NCBI GenBank assembly: GCA_963846925.1
Contig: CAWJXW010000009.1
Coordinates: forward strand, 259,911-323,910
Direction of reading: 5' to 3'
Length of the DNA stretch: 64,000 nucleotides
From: JAQBQB01 sp963846925
Lineage (GTDB): Bacteria; Gemmatimonadota; Gemmatimonadetes; Gemmatimonadales; Gemmatimonadaceae
In this document: in pieces, positions 9,538 to 20,161 of the stretch
Layout of the letters: each line of letters opens with the position of its first letter
Position numbering within the stretch: position 1 is the first letter of the stretch
Position numbers and translations under genes: made by a program
The notes under the pieces: generated by a model
Database searches by the model: none
What the model was told of the DNA's origin: nothing
Seen by the model: only the letters and a program-made list of their open reading frames with translations

Positions 9538-10118
9538 GGTTTTGCGGGCGGCGTCGCGGCCGGCTTTGAGAAATCGACCGTCGGCGGTCCTTGCTGCGCC
9601 GCCGCATTCGCCGTGAAGTACTTCCGGTCCTTCGCGCCAGTGACCTTCGCCGTGAGCACGGCCGGGAATTGGCGGATGTACGCGTTGTACTGCTGCACGG
9701 CCTGGTTGTAGTCGTTGCGCGAAACCGCGATCCGATTCTCAGTACCGGTCAGCTCGTCCTGCAAGCGGATGAAGCTCTGATCGGCCTTCAGATTCGGGTA
9801 CGCCTCGACGTTCACCATCAGCCGGCCCAGCGACGATGTGAGTCTCGCGTCCGCGTCGGCCATCTGTCCGGCGTCGTGTGATTGAATTGCGCTCACGAGG
9901 CCGGCGCGGGCCTGCGTGATTTCGGTCAGCGTCTGCTCCTCGTGCGTCGCGTATCCCTTGACCGTGTTGACGAGGTTCGGGATCAGATCGGCGCGGCGCT
10001 GCAGCTGCACCTCGATCTGTCCCTGCGCCGAGTTGGCCTGCTCGTCGAGCCGCTGAATGGTGTTGTACCCGCACGATGCGAGCAGAGGCAGCAGCAAAAG
10101 GGCGAGCCAGCGTTTCAT
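9534..10118 (-). CDS. lemA: LemA family lipoprotein
   Basis: This 194-residue protein has a signal peptide ending in a lipobox (LLPLLASC), so it is probably anchored to a membrane on the outer side. The LemA core follows, with NTIQRLDEQANSAQGQIEVQ, RRADLIPNLVNTVKGY and the later AVQQYNAYIRQFP; it forms a long alpha-helical bundle. The ATG at 10118 is chosen because it gives the signal peptide directly. LemA proteins are often neighbours of TPM-domain proteins, and one lies about 0.8 kb upstream here. The role of LemA is poorly defined; membrane stress and protein quality control have been proposed. The frame is intact. Confidence 0.92.
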   Translation of the reverse strand: MKRWLALLLLPLLASCGYNTIQRLDEQANSAQGQIEVQLQRRADLIPNLVNTVKGYATHEEQTLTEITQARAGLVSAIQSHDAGQMADADARLTSSLGRLMVNVEAYPNLKADQSFIRLQDELTGTENRIAVSRNDYNQAVQQYNAYIRQFPAVLTAKVTGAKDRKYFTANAAAQQGPPTVDFSKPAATPPAKP

Positions 10119-10195
10119 TGTCGTGCTCCGAGACGAACTGTGGGTGGAATGACCTGCCCTCACACTACGCAACACGGCCGAGCCGGGTGACAGAA

Positions 10196-10916
10196 TCACC
10201 CAACTGGCTGAAAATGGTCGAGATACGCCACCAAGCGCTCCACCCCCCGCAGATAGCCGGCCAGGACTTCACCGGACTCGGCGGGCTTGAGAGCAGGTTC
10301 GCCGCGGATGTGCCGCACGACTCGGGCAAAGGGCACAGCGTCAAAGCCCGCCCGCTGCGCGACGGCTTCCACCAGCTCGATGTTGTCCTTGGGTGGTTGC
10401 GCGCCGTGTAGACGAAGAAACGCGCGGAAGACGATGAGAATTGGGCTCAGGCTCGTCGCCAACAGCTCGAGCTCACGTTCAGGATCGTTCCCCGCGCCGA
10501 GCAACCCCTGGCGCATCCGGATCAACTTCCCCATCGCCTCCTGCTCGAGCTGGAGCCGCAAGTCTTTCATATCAACTTTGATTCCATCAAAGGGCGGCTC
10601 GCCGTGCAGCACCCTGATGGCGGTCGAGAATGTCCGCGTACTCCATGGGGAAGATGTCGGCCGATCCGCGCCATTCTTCGCGCGTGAGCGTGAGCGGCGC
10701 GTGGTTGCCGGCGTCGACCCACGCGCGCGACGCCGCCGACGCGGCGCGCAGCCGCGACGCGTCGAGCGAATCCACGATGACCAGCACGTTGTGATCCGGC
10801 TTCTTGGCGCCCGCTTCACCCCCGGCGGACGAGCCGTACAGCACGATCGAGCGGAGCGCCGTTCCGTACGCGGCGCGCAACTGTTTCACGAGTTCGTCGA
10901 GTGTCATTCGCGCCAT
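10196..10916 (-). CDS. Nucleotidyltransferase-fold protein (one frame break)
   Basis: The first about 100 residues read MARMTLDELVKQLRAAYG, then SIVLYGSSAGGEAG, which resembles the GS-containing pocket of minimal nucleotidyltransferases. The usual paired aspartates after it are not clear (KKPDHNVLVIVDSLD). The frame breaks near 10610-10620; removing one base continues into a helical C-terminal half (LHGEPPFDGIKVDMKDLRLQLEQEAMGKLIRMRQGLL). The reconstructed protein is about 240 residues. It starts 3 bp after the TPM protein stop codon and lies before lemA, so the three probably form one transcript. Function is unknown; catalytic competence is doubtful. Confidence 0.6.
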
Positions 10917-10919
10917 GAG

Positions 10920-11771
10920 TCACCAAGATCCGCTGGAGCCACCGCCGCCGAAACCGCCTCCACCTCCGAATCCGCCAAATCCACCGCCACCGCCACCGCC
11001 ACCGCCGCCACCGAATCCGCCGCCGCCCCAACCACCGCCGCCGCCTCCGCCGCCGATCGGCAGGAAGATGGGTAGGCATCCCCCTCCCCCACAGCCGCGA
11101 CGCCGGCCTCCACTGAGCAACGACAGGACGATGAAAAGGAGCACGAACCAGACGACCGGCGGAATGCCGCGCCCGGAACTTCCCCGGGGCGGCGGCCGCT
11201 CGACTTCGATCTGCGGTTGAACGTTCGGGTTGACCTGAAACTTGAATTCGTTCGCGTAATGGGCGGCGATGCTGTCGACCATCAACAGGATGCCGGAGCC
11301 GTAATCACGATTCCTGAAATAAGGAATCGCGAGGTCGCGGAATTCGCCGGTCGTCGCGTCGGTGAGGAAGCCCTCGGCGCCGAATCCGACCTCGGTGCGT
11401 ATGTGTCCGCTCCCGTCGGCGCTCGTCTCTTTCGGCACGACGAGGAGGATGACGCCAGTATTTCTCGCCGGGTCGCCGGGATTGCCCTTCCGTCCCACGC
11501 CCCACTGACGGCCGATCTGAAGGCCGACTTCCTCGACGGGGCGTCCCTTGAGATCGGGGAGCGTCACCACGACGATCTCGCCGCCGGACTTCGCTTTCAC
11601 GTCGTCGATGATCGCCGAGATGGCGGCCGCCTTGTCGGGCGGGATGACGTGTGCGAAGTCGTTGACGTAGCCGACCGGCGCGGGGAGTTGGAGCCCCTGC
11701 GCCTGAGCGCTCCCTCGGGCCACCGCTGTGAGCGAGGCGAAAACGAAGAGCGCGAGCGCGCGGATGTGCAC
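10920..11771 (-). CDS. TPM-domain (YgcG-type) membrane protein
   Basis: The 283-residue protein has an N-terminal signal peptide (cut near ARGSAQAQ) and then the TPM domain starting GYVNDFAHVIPPDKAAAI. The family blocks EIVVVTLPDLKGRPVEEVGLQIGR and FGAEGFLTDATTGEFRD follow. One transmembrane helix (VVWFVLLFIVLSLL) lies near residue 205. The tail is an extreme glycine repeat ending GGSSGSW. TPM domains are linked to photosystem repair in plants, but the bacterial role is unclear. It stands upstream of the nucleotidyltransferase-like gene and lemA on the same strand. The 3' end is G/C-monotonous and prone to sequencing error. Confidence 0.9.
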   Translation of the reverse strand: MHIRALALFVFASLTAVARGSAQAQGLQLPAPVGYVNDFAHVIPPDKAAAISAIIDDVKAKSGGEIVVVTLPDLKGRPVEEVGLQIGRQWGVGRKGNPGDPARNTGVILLVVPKETSADGSGHIRTEVGFGAEGFLTDATTGEFRDLAIPYFRNRDYGSGILLMVDSIAAHYANEFKFQVNPNVQPQIEVERPPPRGSSGRGIPPVVWFVLLFIVLSLLSGGRRRGCGGGGCLPIFLPIGGGGGGGGWGGGGFGGGGGGGGGGGFGGFGGGGGFGGGGSSGSW

Positions 11772-11880
11772 GGTCGAAGGCTATCCCGCTCCTTCCCCGG
11801 GTGGAAGCCGGCCTTGGGACGAGCGGCGCGAACGCTCCGATTGGCGGGTGTCCGGCGTGCACGTAGATTCAAGGACGACA

Positions 11881-12597
11881 ATGTCATACCGTTCGGTGAG
11901 AAGCTTGCGGCGGGTCGCCGTCGAACTGGCCGCGGCCCTCTCGTTGGTCGCGGCGTGTTCCCGCGGCGACGCCGCCGGATCAGCCGGCAAGTCGGCTGCT
12001 GCCGTCGCCAGCGTCGCATCCACAGCCACGCCGGCCGCCGCCGGCGCGCCGGACTCGATCAACGCGCAAGCCGACCGCGGCCGCATCCTCGGCGACTCGA
12101 ACGCGAAAGTCTGGCTCGTGATGGCCAGCGACTTTCAGTGCCCGTTCTGCAAGCAGTGGCACGACTCGTCGTTCTCGAACATCGTGCAGAAATACGTGAA
12201 GTCGGGGCGCGTGCGGATGGCGTACCTCAACATGCCGCTCAGCATCCACCAGTTCGCCGTGCCGGCGGCCGAAGCGGCGATGTGCGCCTCCGTACAGGAC
12301 AAGTTCTGGCCGATGCACGACTCGCTCTTCGCGACGCAGAAGATCTGGGAGAGGCTCCAGAGTCCGGCCTCGTTCTTCGACACGCTCGCGAACCACAACC
12401 ACGTCGAGATGGGCGCGTGGCGGACGTGCGTGTCGCAGCATCTCACGCGGCCGCTGATCGAGGCCGACTACGATCGCGCAAGGCAGACGGGCGTGACCTC
12501 GACGCCGACGTTCATCATCGGCGCGACGAAGCTGGCGAGTGCCGACGCCGACGTGGCCGGCGCGCTCGACGCGGCGCTCGCCGCGAAAGGCAAGTAG
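11881..12597 (+). CDS. DsbA-like thioredoxin-fold lipoprotein
   Basis: This 238-residue protein has a signal peptide with lipobox (SLVAAC, Cys26), a low-complexity Ala/Ser linker and a DsbA/DsbG-type thioredoxin domain. The redox motif is CPFC (87-90) in VMASDFQCPFCKQWHDSSF, and the cis-proline loop is GVTSTPTFIIG. It would act on disulfides outside the cytoplasm, as oxidase or as a reductase/isomerase. No DsbB or DsbD partner is visible nearby. The ATG at 11881 is chosen because it starts the signal peptide; upstream in-frame codons give an implausible extension. waaA starts 27 bp after its stop. Confidence 0.88.
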   Translation: MSYRSVRSLRRVAVELAAALSLVAACSRGDAAGSAGKSAAAVASVASTATPAAAGAPDSINAQADRGRILGDSNAKVWLVMASDFQCPFCKQWHDSSFSNIVQKYVKSGRVRMAYLNMPLSIHQFAVPAAEAAMCASVQDKFWPMHDSLFATQKIWERLQSPASFFDTLANHNHVEMGAWRTCVSQHLTRPLIEADYDRARQTGVTSTPTFIIGATKLASADADVAGALDAALAAKGK

Positions 12598-12624
12598 CCT
12601 CACCGCCGCCTTACTCGCCACAGC

Positions 12625-13905
12625 GTGCGCTTTCCAGTCCAGCTCGGATATCGCGCGCTGGCGCAAATCGCGCGCGGCGCGGCGCTCGTAACGCCCAACA
12701 TCAATTCGAAGGTCCTGCGCTCCCTGCGGGCACGACGCGGCATCAGGGCGCGCTACCGCCGATGGGGCGCGGCGCATCGCGACGCGAGCCGGCCGCTTCT
12801 CTGGATGCACGCGCCATCAGTCGGTGAAGGTCTTCAGGCCCGCCCGATCCTCGACCTGGCGCGGTCGCGCCGGCCCGACGTGCAGATCGCCTACACGCAT
12901 TTCTCGCCGAGCGCTGCCGCCTTCGCCCGCTCACTCGACGTCGACTTCACCGACTATCTGCCGTTCGACACGCCGGGCGATGCGCGCGCCGCCCTCGACG
13001 CGCTGCAGCCGACGGCGCTCGTGTTCTCCAAGCTGGACGTCTGGCCGATGATCACCCGCGAGGCACGCGAGCGGAACGTCCACCTCGGCCTCGTCAGCGC
13101 GACGTTGGCGCGCGGATCGTCGCGCCGATCCATGGGAGCGAGCGCGCTGCTGCGCGACGCGTACGCCGCACTGGACGTCGTTGGGGCGATCGACGAGGCA
13201 GACGCGGATCGCCTGGTGCAGCTCGGCGTGCGCCCGCAGACGATCACCGTCACCGGCGACACGCGCTACGACCAGGTGTGGGCGCGTGCCCAGGCGGTCG
13301 ATCGCGAATCGCCTTTGCTCCGGCGCCTCCGCGGTGCGAGCCCGATCCTTGTCGCGGGATCGACGTGGCCCTCCGACGAGGCGGTGCTCCTGCCGGCCTT
13401 CGAACGGTTGCGGCGCAGAAACGTGGAGGCACGGCTCGTCATCGCCGCGCACGAGCCGACGAAAAAGCACGTCACCGAATTGCTGGCGTGGGCCGAGCGA
13501 ATTTCGTTGCGCGCGGATCGTCTCGACGAAGCGACGAGCGACACGGACGTCGTCGTCGTCGATCGGGTCGGCGTGCTCGGCGACCTCTACGCGCTCGCCG
13601 ACGTCGCGTTCGTCGGCGGCGGCTTCCACGCGGCTGGACTTCACTCCGTTCTCGAGCCGGCCGCGTTCGGTGCGCCGGTTCTCTTCGGCCCGCGCTTTCA
13701 AGACAGCCGCGACGCCGCTCTCCTCGTGCAACGCCACGGCGGGGCCTCGGCCGCGGACGCAGCCGAGGCCGAGCGCCGGTTGCGCTTCTGGATCACGGAT
13801 CCTACCGCCCGTCGCGACGCCGGCGACTTCGCGCGCGCGCTCGTCCGGAGCGGCGTCGGTGCGGCCGAGCGATCGTTCGCGCTCGTGGATCGGCTCTTAC
13901 GGTAG
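12625..13905 (+). CDS. waaA: 3-deoxy-D-manno-octulosonic acid transferase
   Basis: This inner-membrane-associated glycosyltransferase (GT30, KdtA) adds Kdo from CMP-Kdo to lipid A. The N-terminal domain shows LLWMHAPSVGEGLQARP, where the glutamate in SVGE is the proposed base, and YTHFSPSAAAFA. The C-terminal half has VAGSTWPSDEAVLLPAF, AHEPTKKHV and the donor-site segment VGGGFHAAGLHSVLEPAAFGAPVLFGP. The 426-residue length is normal for the family. The start is GTG at 12625. The gene implies a lipopolysaccharide-type outer membrane, which agrees with SusC/D and the BamA-like barrel elsewhere. It converges on the hydrolase gene with a 7-bp gap. Confidence 0.95.
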   Translation: MRFPVQLGYRALAQIARGAALVTPNINSKVLRSLRARRGIRARYRRWGAAHRDASRPLLWMHAPSVGEGLQARPILDLARSRRPDVQIAYTHFSPSAAAFARSLDVDFTDYLPFDTPGDARAALDALQPTALVFSKLDVWPMITREARERNVHLGLVSATLARGSSRRSMGASALLRDAYAALDVVGAIDEADADRLVQLGVRPQTITVTGDTRYDQVWARAQAVDRESPLLRRLRGASPILVAGSTWPSDEAVLLPAFERLRRRNVEARLVIAAHEPTKKHVTELLAWAERISLRADRLDEATSDTDVVVVDRVGVLGDLYALADVAFVGGGFHAAGLHSVLEPAAFGAPVLFGPRFQDSRDAALLVQRHGGASAADAAEAERRLRFWITDPTARRDAGDFARALVRSGVGAAERSFALVDRLLR

Positions 13906-13912
13906 GCGCCAT

Positions 13913-14791
13913 TCACTTGCGCGTGTGTTCGTCGAGGAATGCGAACACGTCGGGTGCCCAAATTGAGACGCCAGTCAGAGGAAAGTCGTGCCCATCATCC
14001 GGCGTCTTTCCGATCGGCGGATAGATCCGCAGTCGATGCGGCATTCCCAGCTCCGTGAGGCGCGCATCGATCGCCTTGCCGGGGTTGAGCGAATAGTCGT
14101 TCTCCGCGTGAATCGCAAAGAGCGGAGCGCGCACGCGCGCCAGCGCGGCGAGGAGGCGGGCGCGAAGCTCCGGTGAGCGGTCCCAGCTGTAGCCGGCGGT
14201 CGAGAAGAGAACCACGGCACGCACGTCGGGTTCACGCGCCGCTTGCAGAATCGACAGCGACGCGCCGAACGAGTGACCGACGATCGCGATTCTCCGGGCA
14301 TCGACACCGGGAAGCGTTCGCAGCACCGCGAGCCCGGCTTCAGCATCGCCCAAATCTCTGTCCAGCAGCCGAAGCTGCAGGGCGTTGCGCGCGTCCTGAC
14401 CGTGCGCATCGGCCTCACGACTCATGAGGTCGATCGCGCTCTCACCGTTGTCGGCAGACAACCCCACGCCTTCCCGGAACAAGAAAAAGCAGATGTATCC
14501 GTGGCGCGCGAACACGGGACCGAGCGTCTTCGCCTGATTCTCATACGGGCCCCGACGCTCCATCTGTTCGCGAGTCCGACCGCTGCCGTGATTGACGAAG
14601 ATCGCTGGAAACGGCCCGCGACCCGTCGGCCGCCAGATCAGCGCGTGGAGCGAGGCGCCGCCATTGTGCACGACGACCGTGTCAGGCGCCCTCGTCGGTT
14701 GGCCTCGCGCCACCGCCGTGCCGGCGGCGAGAACGAGCGTCACGATCGCTAGTCGCCGACCACGTCCAGGACGGACTCGCATAATCCTCAT
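13913..14791 (-). CDS. Secreted alpha/beta hydrolase (dienelactone hydrolase-like)
   Basis: This is a serine hydrolase of about 292 residues with a signal peptide (VTLVLAAGTAVARG). The oxyanion region is FVNHGSGRTREQ, the nucleophile elbow is GHSFGAS, the acid is probably in HAENDYSLN and the histidine in DGHDFPLTG. The fold and the triad order match dienelactone hydrolase and BAAT-type esterases, with the enzyme sitting outside the cytoplasm. The substrate cannot be told. The ATG at 14791 is preferred to the one at 14821 because it gives a compact signal peptide, but 14782 is also possible. The gene is isolated between waaA and a family A repeat. Confidence 0.85.
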   Translation of the reverse strand: MRIMRVRPGRGRRLAIVTLVLAAGTAVARGQPTRAPDTVVVHNGGASLHALIWRPTGRGPFPAIFVNHGSGRTREQMERRGPYENQAKTLGPVFARHGYICFFLFREGVGLSADNGESAIDLMSREADAHGQDARNALQLRLLDRDLGDAEAGLAVLRTLPGVDARRIAIVGHSFGASLSILQAAREPDVRAVVLFSTAGYSWDRSPELRARLLAALARVRAPLFAIHAENDYSLNPGKAIDARLTELGMPHRLRIYPPIGKTPDDGHDFPLTGVSIWAPDVFAFLDEHTRK

Positions 14792-14923
14792 TGCTCCACG
14801 CTGAACGCACCGCTCGAGCAAATCTACGCCGACCGCGAGTGCCTGGAGAAGCAGTTCCTCCGCGCTCGCGGACCGGCGCTTACGGCAGGCCCTCCCGAAC
14901 CATTCGAGCCAGCATCGCGGGTT

Positions 14924-15021
14924 GAGAAGAATTCAACGCAGATGCCGCAGACAAAAAAACAATTGCCGCAGATCTGCGGAATTGTTGTTCAGATCTGCGG
15001 CATCTGCGTTGAATTTTCTTC
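14924..15021. repeat. Long inverted repeat, family A, copy 2
   Basis: The outer arms (GAAGAATTCAACGCAGATGC and its complement) are nearly perfect over about 28 bp. They enclose the palindrome CCGCAGATCTGCGG flanked by AACAATT/AATTGTT. It matches the copy at 674-757 in both outer word and inner core. It lies downstream of atpC. Confidence 0.85.
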
Positions 15022-15064
15022 GGCCGGCCTCGTGGGCCGACTAGCGTGGGGCCAACAACACGTC

Positions 15065-15313
15065 TTACGCCGCCGACGCCTTCTCCGTCACGACGCGGAC
15101 GATGTTGTCGACGACCTGAAGAAATCCGCCGTCGACGTTGAAGCGCGGGCCGCTGTCGCTCCCCAGCCGCAGCACGCCTTTGCCGAGGAGCGTCATCATC
15201 GGTGCATGGCCCGTCAGGATGCCGACCTCGCCATCGAAGGCAGGGGCGACGACGGAATCCGTCGTCCCCTCGTAGAGCACCGCCTCCGGCGAGATCACCG
15301 AAACGTTCAGCAT
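15065..15313 (-). CDS. atpC: F1 ATP synthase epsilon subunit (short form)
   Basis: The 82-residue protein contains only the N-terminal beta-sandwich of epsilon: MLNVSVISPEAVLYEG, then GEVGILTGHAPMM and a closing strand before VRVVTEKASAA. The C-terminal helical hairpin that inhibits ATPase activity in E. coli-type subunits is absent. The form resembles the short epsilon of some green sulfur bacteria and relatives. It links gamma to the c-ring in the rotor. It starts 9 bp after atpD and closes the atpA-G-D-C operon. The stop lies close to a family A repeat. Confidence 0.93.
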   Translation of the reverse strand: MLNVSVISPEAVLYEGTTDSVVAPAFDGEVGILTGHAPMMTLLGKGVLRLGSDSGPRFNVDGGFLQVVDNIVRVVTEKASAA

Positions 15314-15322
15314 CGTCGCGCC

Positions 15323-16753
15323 TCAGCTCTGCAGCTTCTTCGCGTTCTCGACCACGTCGTCGATGCCGCCGGCCATGAAGAACGCCTGCTCCGGCAGGCT
15401 GTCGAATTCGCCGGCGACGAGCCGCTCGACCGAGGAAATCGTTTCCTCGAGCTTCACGTATTTGCCCTTGATGCCCGTGAACTGCTCGGCCACCGAGAAC
15501 GGCTGCGACATGAAGCGCTGGATGCGGCGCGCGCGGCCGACGATCTTCTTGTCCTCTTCGGAGAGCTCGTCCATGCCGAGGATCGCGATGATGTCCTGGA
15601 GCTCCTTGTAGCGCTGCAGAATGCGCTGGACGTCGGTCGCGGCCTTGTAGTGCCGTTCGCCGATGAACTGTACGTCGAGAATTCGCGACGATGACGCGAG
15701 CGGATCGACCGCGGGGTAGATGCCGAGCTCCGTGATCGCGCGCGAGAGCACGACCGTGGCGTCGAGGTGCGCGAACGCGGTTGCCGGAGCCGGGTCGGTG
15801 ATGTCGTCGGCCGGAACATAAATCGCCTGCACGGACGTGATCGACCCGTTGCGCGTCGACGTGATGCGCTCCTGCAGATCGCCCATCTCCGTGGCGAGCG
15901 TCGGCTGATAACCCACCGCGCTCGGCATACGACCGAGAAGCGCCGAAACCTCCGAGCCGGCCTGCGTGAACCTGAAGATGTTGTCGATGAACACGAGCAC
16001 GTCCGCGTTCTCCTGATCGCGGAAGTACTCGGCGACCGTGAGACCGGAGAGGCCGACGCGCAGACGCGCGCCCGGCGGCTCGTTCATCTGACCGTAGATG
16101 AGGGCCACGTTCGGAAGAACGCCGGACTCTTTCATCTCGAGATACAGATCGTTTCCTTCGCGCGTACGCTCACCGACGCCGCAGAACACAGACCTGCCGC
16201 CGTGTCCCTTCGCGACGTTGTTGATCAGCTCCATGATCACGACCGTCTTGCCCACGCCCGCACCGCCGAAGAGACCGATCTTGCCACCTTTCACGAACGG
16301 CGCGATCAGGTCGATGACCTTGATGCCCGTCTCGAAGATCTCGGTCTTCGGCTCGAGGTTGACGAAGTCGGGGCGCTTGCGGTGGATCGGCCAACGCAGC
16401 GCGTCCTTCGGGATCGGAGCGCCGTTGTCCACCGGCTCGCCGAGCACGTTGAGGATGCGTCCGAGTGCGGGGGCGCCGACAGGGACAGATATAGGCCCCC
16501 CTGTGTCAACCACCTCCATCCCGCGCACGACGGAGTCGGTCGACGACATGGCGACGGCGCGCACCTGATTCCGCCCGATGTGCTGTTGCACCTCGGAGAC
16601 GACGCGGATGTCGGAGCCGTCCGGCGCCTTTGCAGTGATGTCGAGGGCGTTGTAAAGCTCGGGCAGATGCTCAGCCTCGAACTCGACGTCGAGCACGGGG
16701 CCGATGACCTGGACGACTTTGCCTATGTTATGGATCGCAGTGGCTGTGGCCAT
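15323..16753 (-). CDS. atpD: F1 ATP synthase beta subunit
   Basis: This is the catalytic subunit, 476 residues. It has the P-loop GGAGVGKT (163-170), the catalytic glutamate in GVGERTREGNDLY, the Walker B region ADVLVFIDNIFRFTQAGSEVS and the C-terminal DELSEED motif. All blocks are in one intact frame with the usual start MATATAIHNIGKVVQVIGP. It is separated from atpG by about 150 bp that hold an inverted repeat, while atpC follows closely. Expression is presumably from an upstream atpA promoter, unless the repeat-bearing gap has its own. Confidence 0.98.
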   Translation of the reverse strand: MATATAIHNIGKVVQVIGPVLDVEFEAEHLPELYNALDITAKAPDGSDIRVVSEVQQHIGRNQVRAVAMSSTDSVVRGMEVVDTGGPISVPVGAPALGRILNVLGEPVDNGAPIPKDALRWPIHRKRPDFVNLEPKTEIFETGIKVIDLIAPFVKGGKIGLFGGAGVGKTVVIMELINNVAKGHGGRSVFCGVGERTREGNDLYLEMKESGVLPNVALIYGQMNEPPGARLRVGLSGLTVAEYFRDQENADVLVFIDNIFRFTQAGSEVSALLGRMPSAVGYQPTLATEMGDLQERITSTRNGSITSVQAIYVPADDITDPAPATAFAHLDATVVLSRAITELGIYPAVDPLASSSRILDVQFIGERHYKAATDVQRILQRYKELQDIIAILGMDELSEEDKKIVGRARRIQRFMSQPFSVAEQFTGIKGKYVKLEETISSVERLVAGEFDSLPEQAFFMAGGIDDVVENAKKLQS

Positions 16754-16795
16754 TGGTATTCCCTAATACGGTTGGTGTTGCTGGATCACCACTCT

Positions 16796-16880
16796 AGGTC
16801 TCTGATCTCCGGTCACTGGTCTCTGGGAACTACTCTGTTCTGAGTTGCTCCAGTGACCGGAGACCTGTGACCAGTGACCT
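16796..16880. repeat. Long inverted repeat, family D, copy 1, inside the atp operon
   Basis: The arms are made of GGTCTCTG / GGTCACTGG words and their complements (CCAGTGACC, AGAGACC). It lies between atpG and atpD. A strong terminator at this position would cut off atpD and atpC. That argues for a mobile or structural repeat rather than a terminator. Confidence 0.8.
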
Positions 16881-16909
16881 TCAGACTTCGGTCTCCAGTA
16901 CGCCTGCCA

Positions 16910-17774
16910 TTACCCTTGTAACGCCGCCGAACCGCCGACGATCTCGGCGATTTCCTGCGTGATGTTGGCCTGCCGCGCGCGGTTGTACGTGCGGCCGAGG
17001 ATCTTGAGCATGTCACTGGCGTTGTCCGTCGCGTTCTTCATCGCCGTGCGCTGGGCGGCGTAGAACGCGGCGGTCATTTCGACCAGCGCGCGATACACCG
17101 AGTTGCGCACGTACAGCGGCAGCAGCTCGCCGAGGATCGCCTGCGCGTTCGGGGCGAGGATGTAGTCGCGGCGCTTCGCGTCGGTCGACGGGGGCGTCAC
17201 CGGGAGCACCTGAACGGTCGCCGGCGGAGCCGACAAGCACCGACTTGAAGTTGGGATAGACCACATAGACGGCGTCGATCTCGCCGCGCGCGAACGCGGC
17301 GGTGAGATCGTTCACCAGCTCGGCGGCGTTCGCGGCCGTCGGGCGATCGCCGATGTCGGTCCGGCTGCTCGCGACCTTGCGGCCGACGTAACGGAAATAG
17401 CCGAGGCCCTTGCGGCCGACGGCATGGATGTCGACCTCGACGCCCTCGCGCTCCAGCCGCGCGATCGTCGCGCGCGCTTCCTTGATCAGGTTCGCGTTGA
17501 ACGCGCCGGCCAGTCCGCGGTTCGCCGTCAGGAGCATGACGGCCGCGCGCTTGGCCTTCGCCGGCTGGCGCAGCAGCGGGAACTGCTCGGCGAGGTCGGG
17601 CGAGTAGAGGCTCGCGATCACGTCGCGCAGCGCCTGCGCGTACGGGCGCGCGGCGCCGACGCGGTCCTGCGTCCGCTTGAGCTTGGACGTCGCGACCATC
17701 TCGAGCGTACGCGTGATCTTGCGCGTGTTCTCGACGGACTTGATGCGACCCTTGAGCTCGCGACCCTTAGCCAT
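16910..17774 (-). CDS. atpG: F1 ATP synthase gamma subunit (one frame break)
   Basis: This is the central rotor shaft subunit. The N-terminal helix reads MAKGRELKGRIKSVENTRKI and then TRTLEMVATSKLKRTQ. The nucleotide-fold middle has LLTANRGLAGAFNANLIKEA. The C-terminal helix ends RTAMKNATDNASDMLKILGR and RARQANITQEIAEIVGGSAAL. The frame is lost near 17225-17240, after VVYPNFKSVLVGSA, and regained one base on. Removing one base gives a normal protein of about 287 residues. Because the subunit is essential for the enzyme, the break is most likely a sequence error. It lies 39 bp downstream of atpA. Confidence 0.95.
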
Positions 17775-17813
17775 GGAATCTCTCGGCCGAGTGTGTCGTG
17801 GCGAATGTCTTCA

Positions 17814-19418
<1,605 letters not shown>

Positions 19419-19652
19419 ACGCGGTGATGGAAATCGAGGGGCGTTGGGTGGGGCCTGGTGGCTTGTGAAAAATATCACAAGCTACGACTTCGAGCAAGCA
19501 CGAGTTGTCCGTCGTCGCGGGGCGCTCGGGCTAAATCCCTGTTCCCCCATGTATTGGCCCGTTCCCAGACGAGGACGGCCGTCGCACACCGGTGATGCGA
19601 CTCGCGCTGAAACGATGACGCAAGTTCGCGGCTGGCAGCGCAGAATGCTCGC

Positions 19653-19752
19653 CGGTCACAGGTCTCTGGTCTCTGGTCTCTGGTCTCTGGGAAGGAGCGG
19701 AGAACCCAAGGCCCGAGACCTGAGACCAGAGACCTGAGACCAGAGAGCGAGA
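19653..19752. repeat. Long inverted repeat, family D, copy 2
   Basis: The left arm is a clean tandem of GGTCTCT words (at least four). The right arm carries GAGACCTGAGACCAGAGACC. It lies in the 340-bp divergent gap between atpA and the four-helix-bundle gene and ends just before that gene's ATG. The rest of the gap (19419-19652) must hold the atpA promoter, but I see no clear boxes. Confidence 0.85.
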
Positions 19753-19759
19753 CTCCATC

Positions 19760-20161
19760 ATGGCCGGTACAGTTCGCGACCTCAAAGTCTGGCAAGAAGC
19801 CGTGGCGCTCGCCGCCGAGACGGTTCGGTCGGCGCGGCAATCGGCGAAACGTGAGACCAAGGTAGTCACCGACCACATCATGATCTCCGCGCTGTCAGCC
19901 GCCGGCGCGATCGCCGACGGATACGGTCGCTACACGGCGCCGGAGCAACGCCAGCTCTACCGTACGGCGAAGCGCGAGCTACTTCGCCTCGAAACCCAAC
20001 TCGCGATCGCCCGCCAGGCGGACCTCGTCTCGGCTCACACGCACGCCGATCTGTCAGCGCGGATTCAGGGCGTGAACAGGCTGCTCGGCGGGTACCTGGT
20101 GTACCTCGAGCGGCAGCTGGAGGCAGCTAATCAGGCGAAGGAGTCGGGAACGGCATCGTAG
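19760..20161 (+). CDS. Four-helix-bundle protein (23S rRNA intervening-sequence protein family)
   Basis: This 133-residue, all-helical protein begins with the family hallmark VRDLKVWQEAVALAAETVR and continues ISALSAAGAIADGYGRYT and a long C-terminal helix. Members were first seen inside intervening sequences of 23S rRNA genes and are often annotated as S23 or avd-like. Related proteins serve as accessory factors in diversity-generating retroelements. Neither a reverse transcriptase nor an rRNA is present here. The gene is bounded on both sides by family D inverted repeats whose arms run up to its start and stop codons. This makes a gene-plus-repeat cassette that may have moved as a unit. Function unknown. 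Confidence 0.85.
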   Translation: MAGTVRDLKVWQEAVALAAETVRSARQSAKRETKVVTDHIMISALSAAGAIADGYGRYTAPEQRQLYRTAKRELLRLETQLAIARQADLVSAHTHADLSARIQGVNRLLGGYLVYLERQLEAANQAKESGTAS

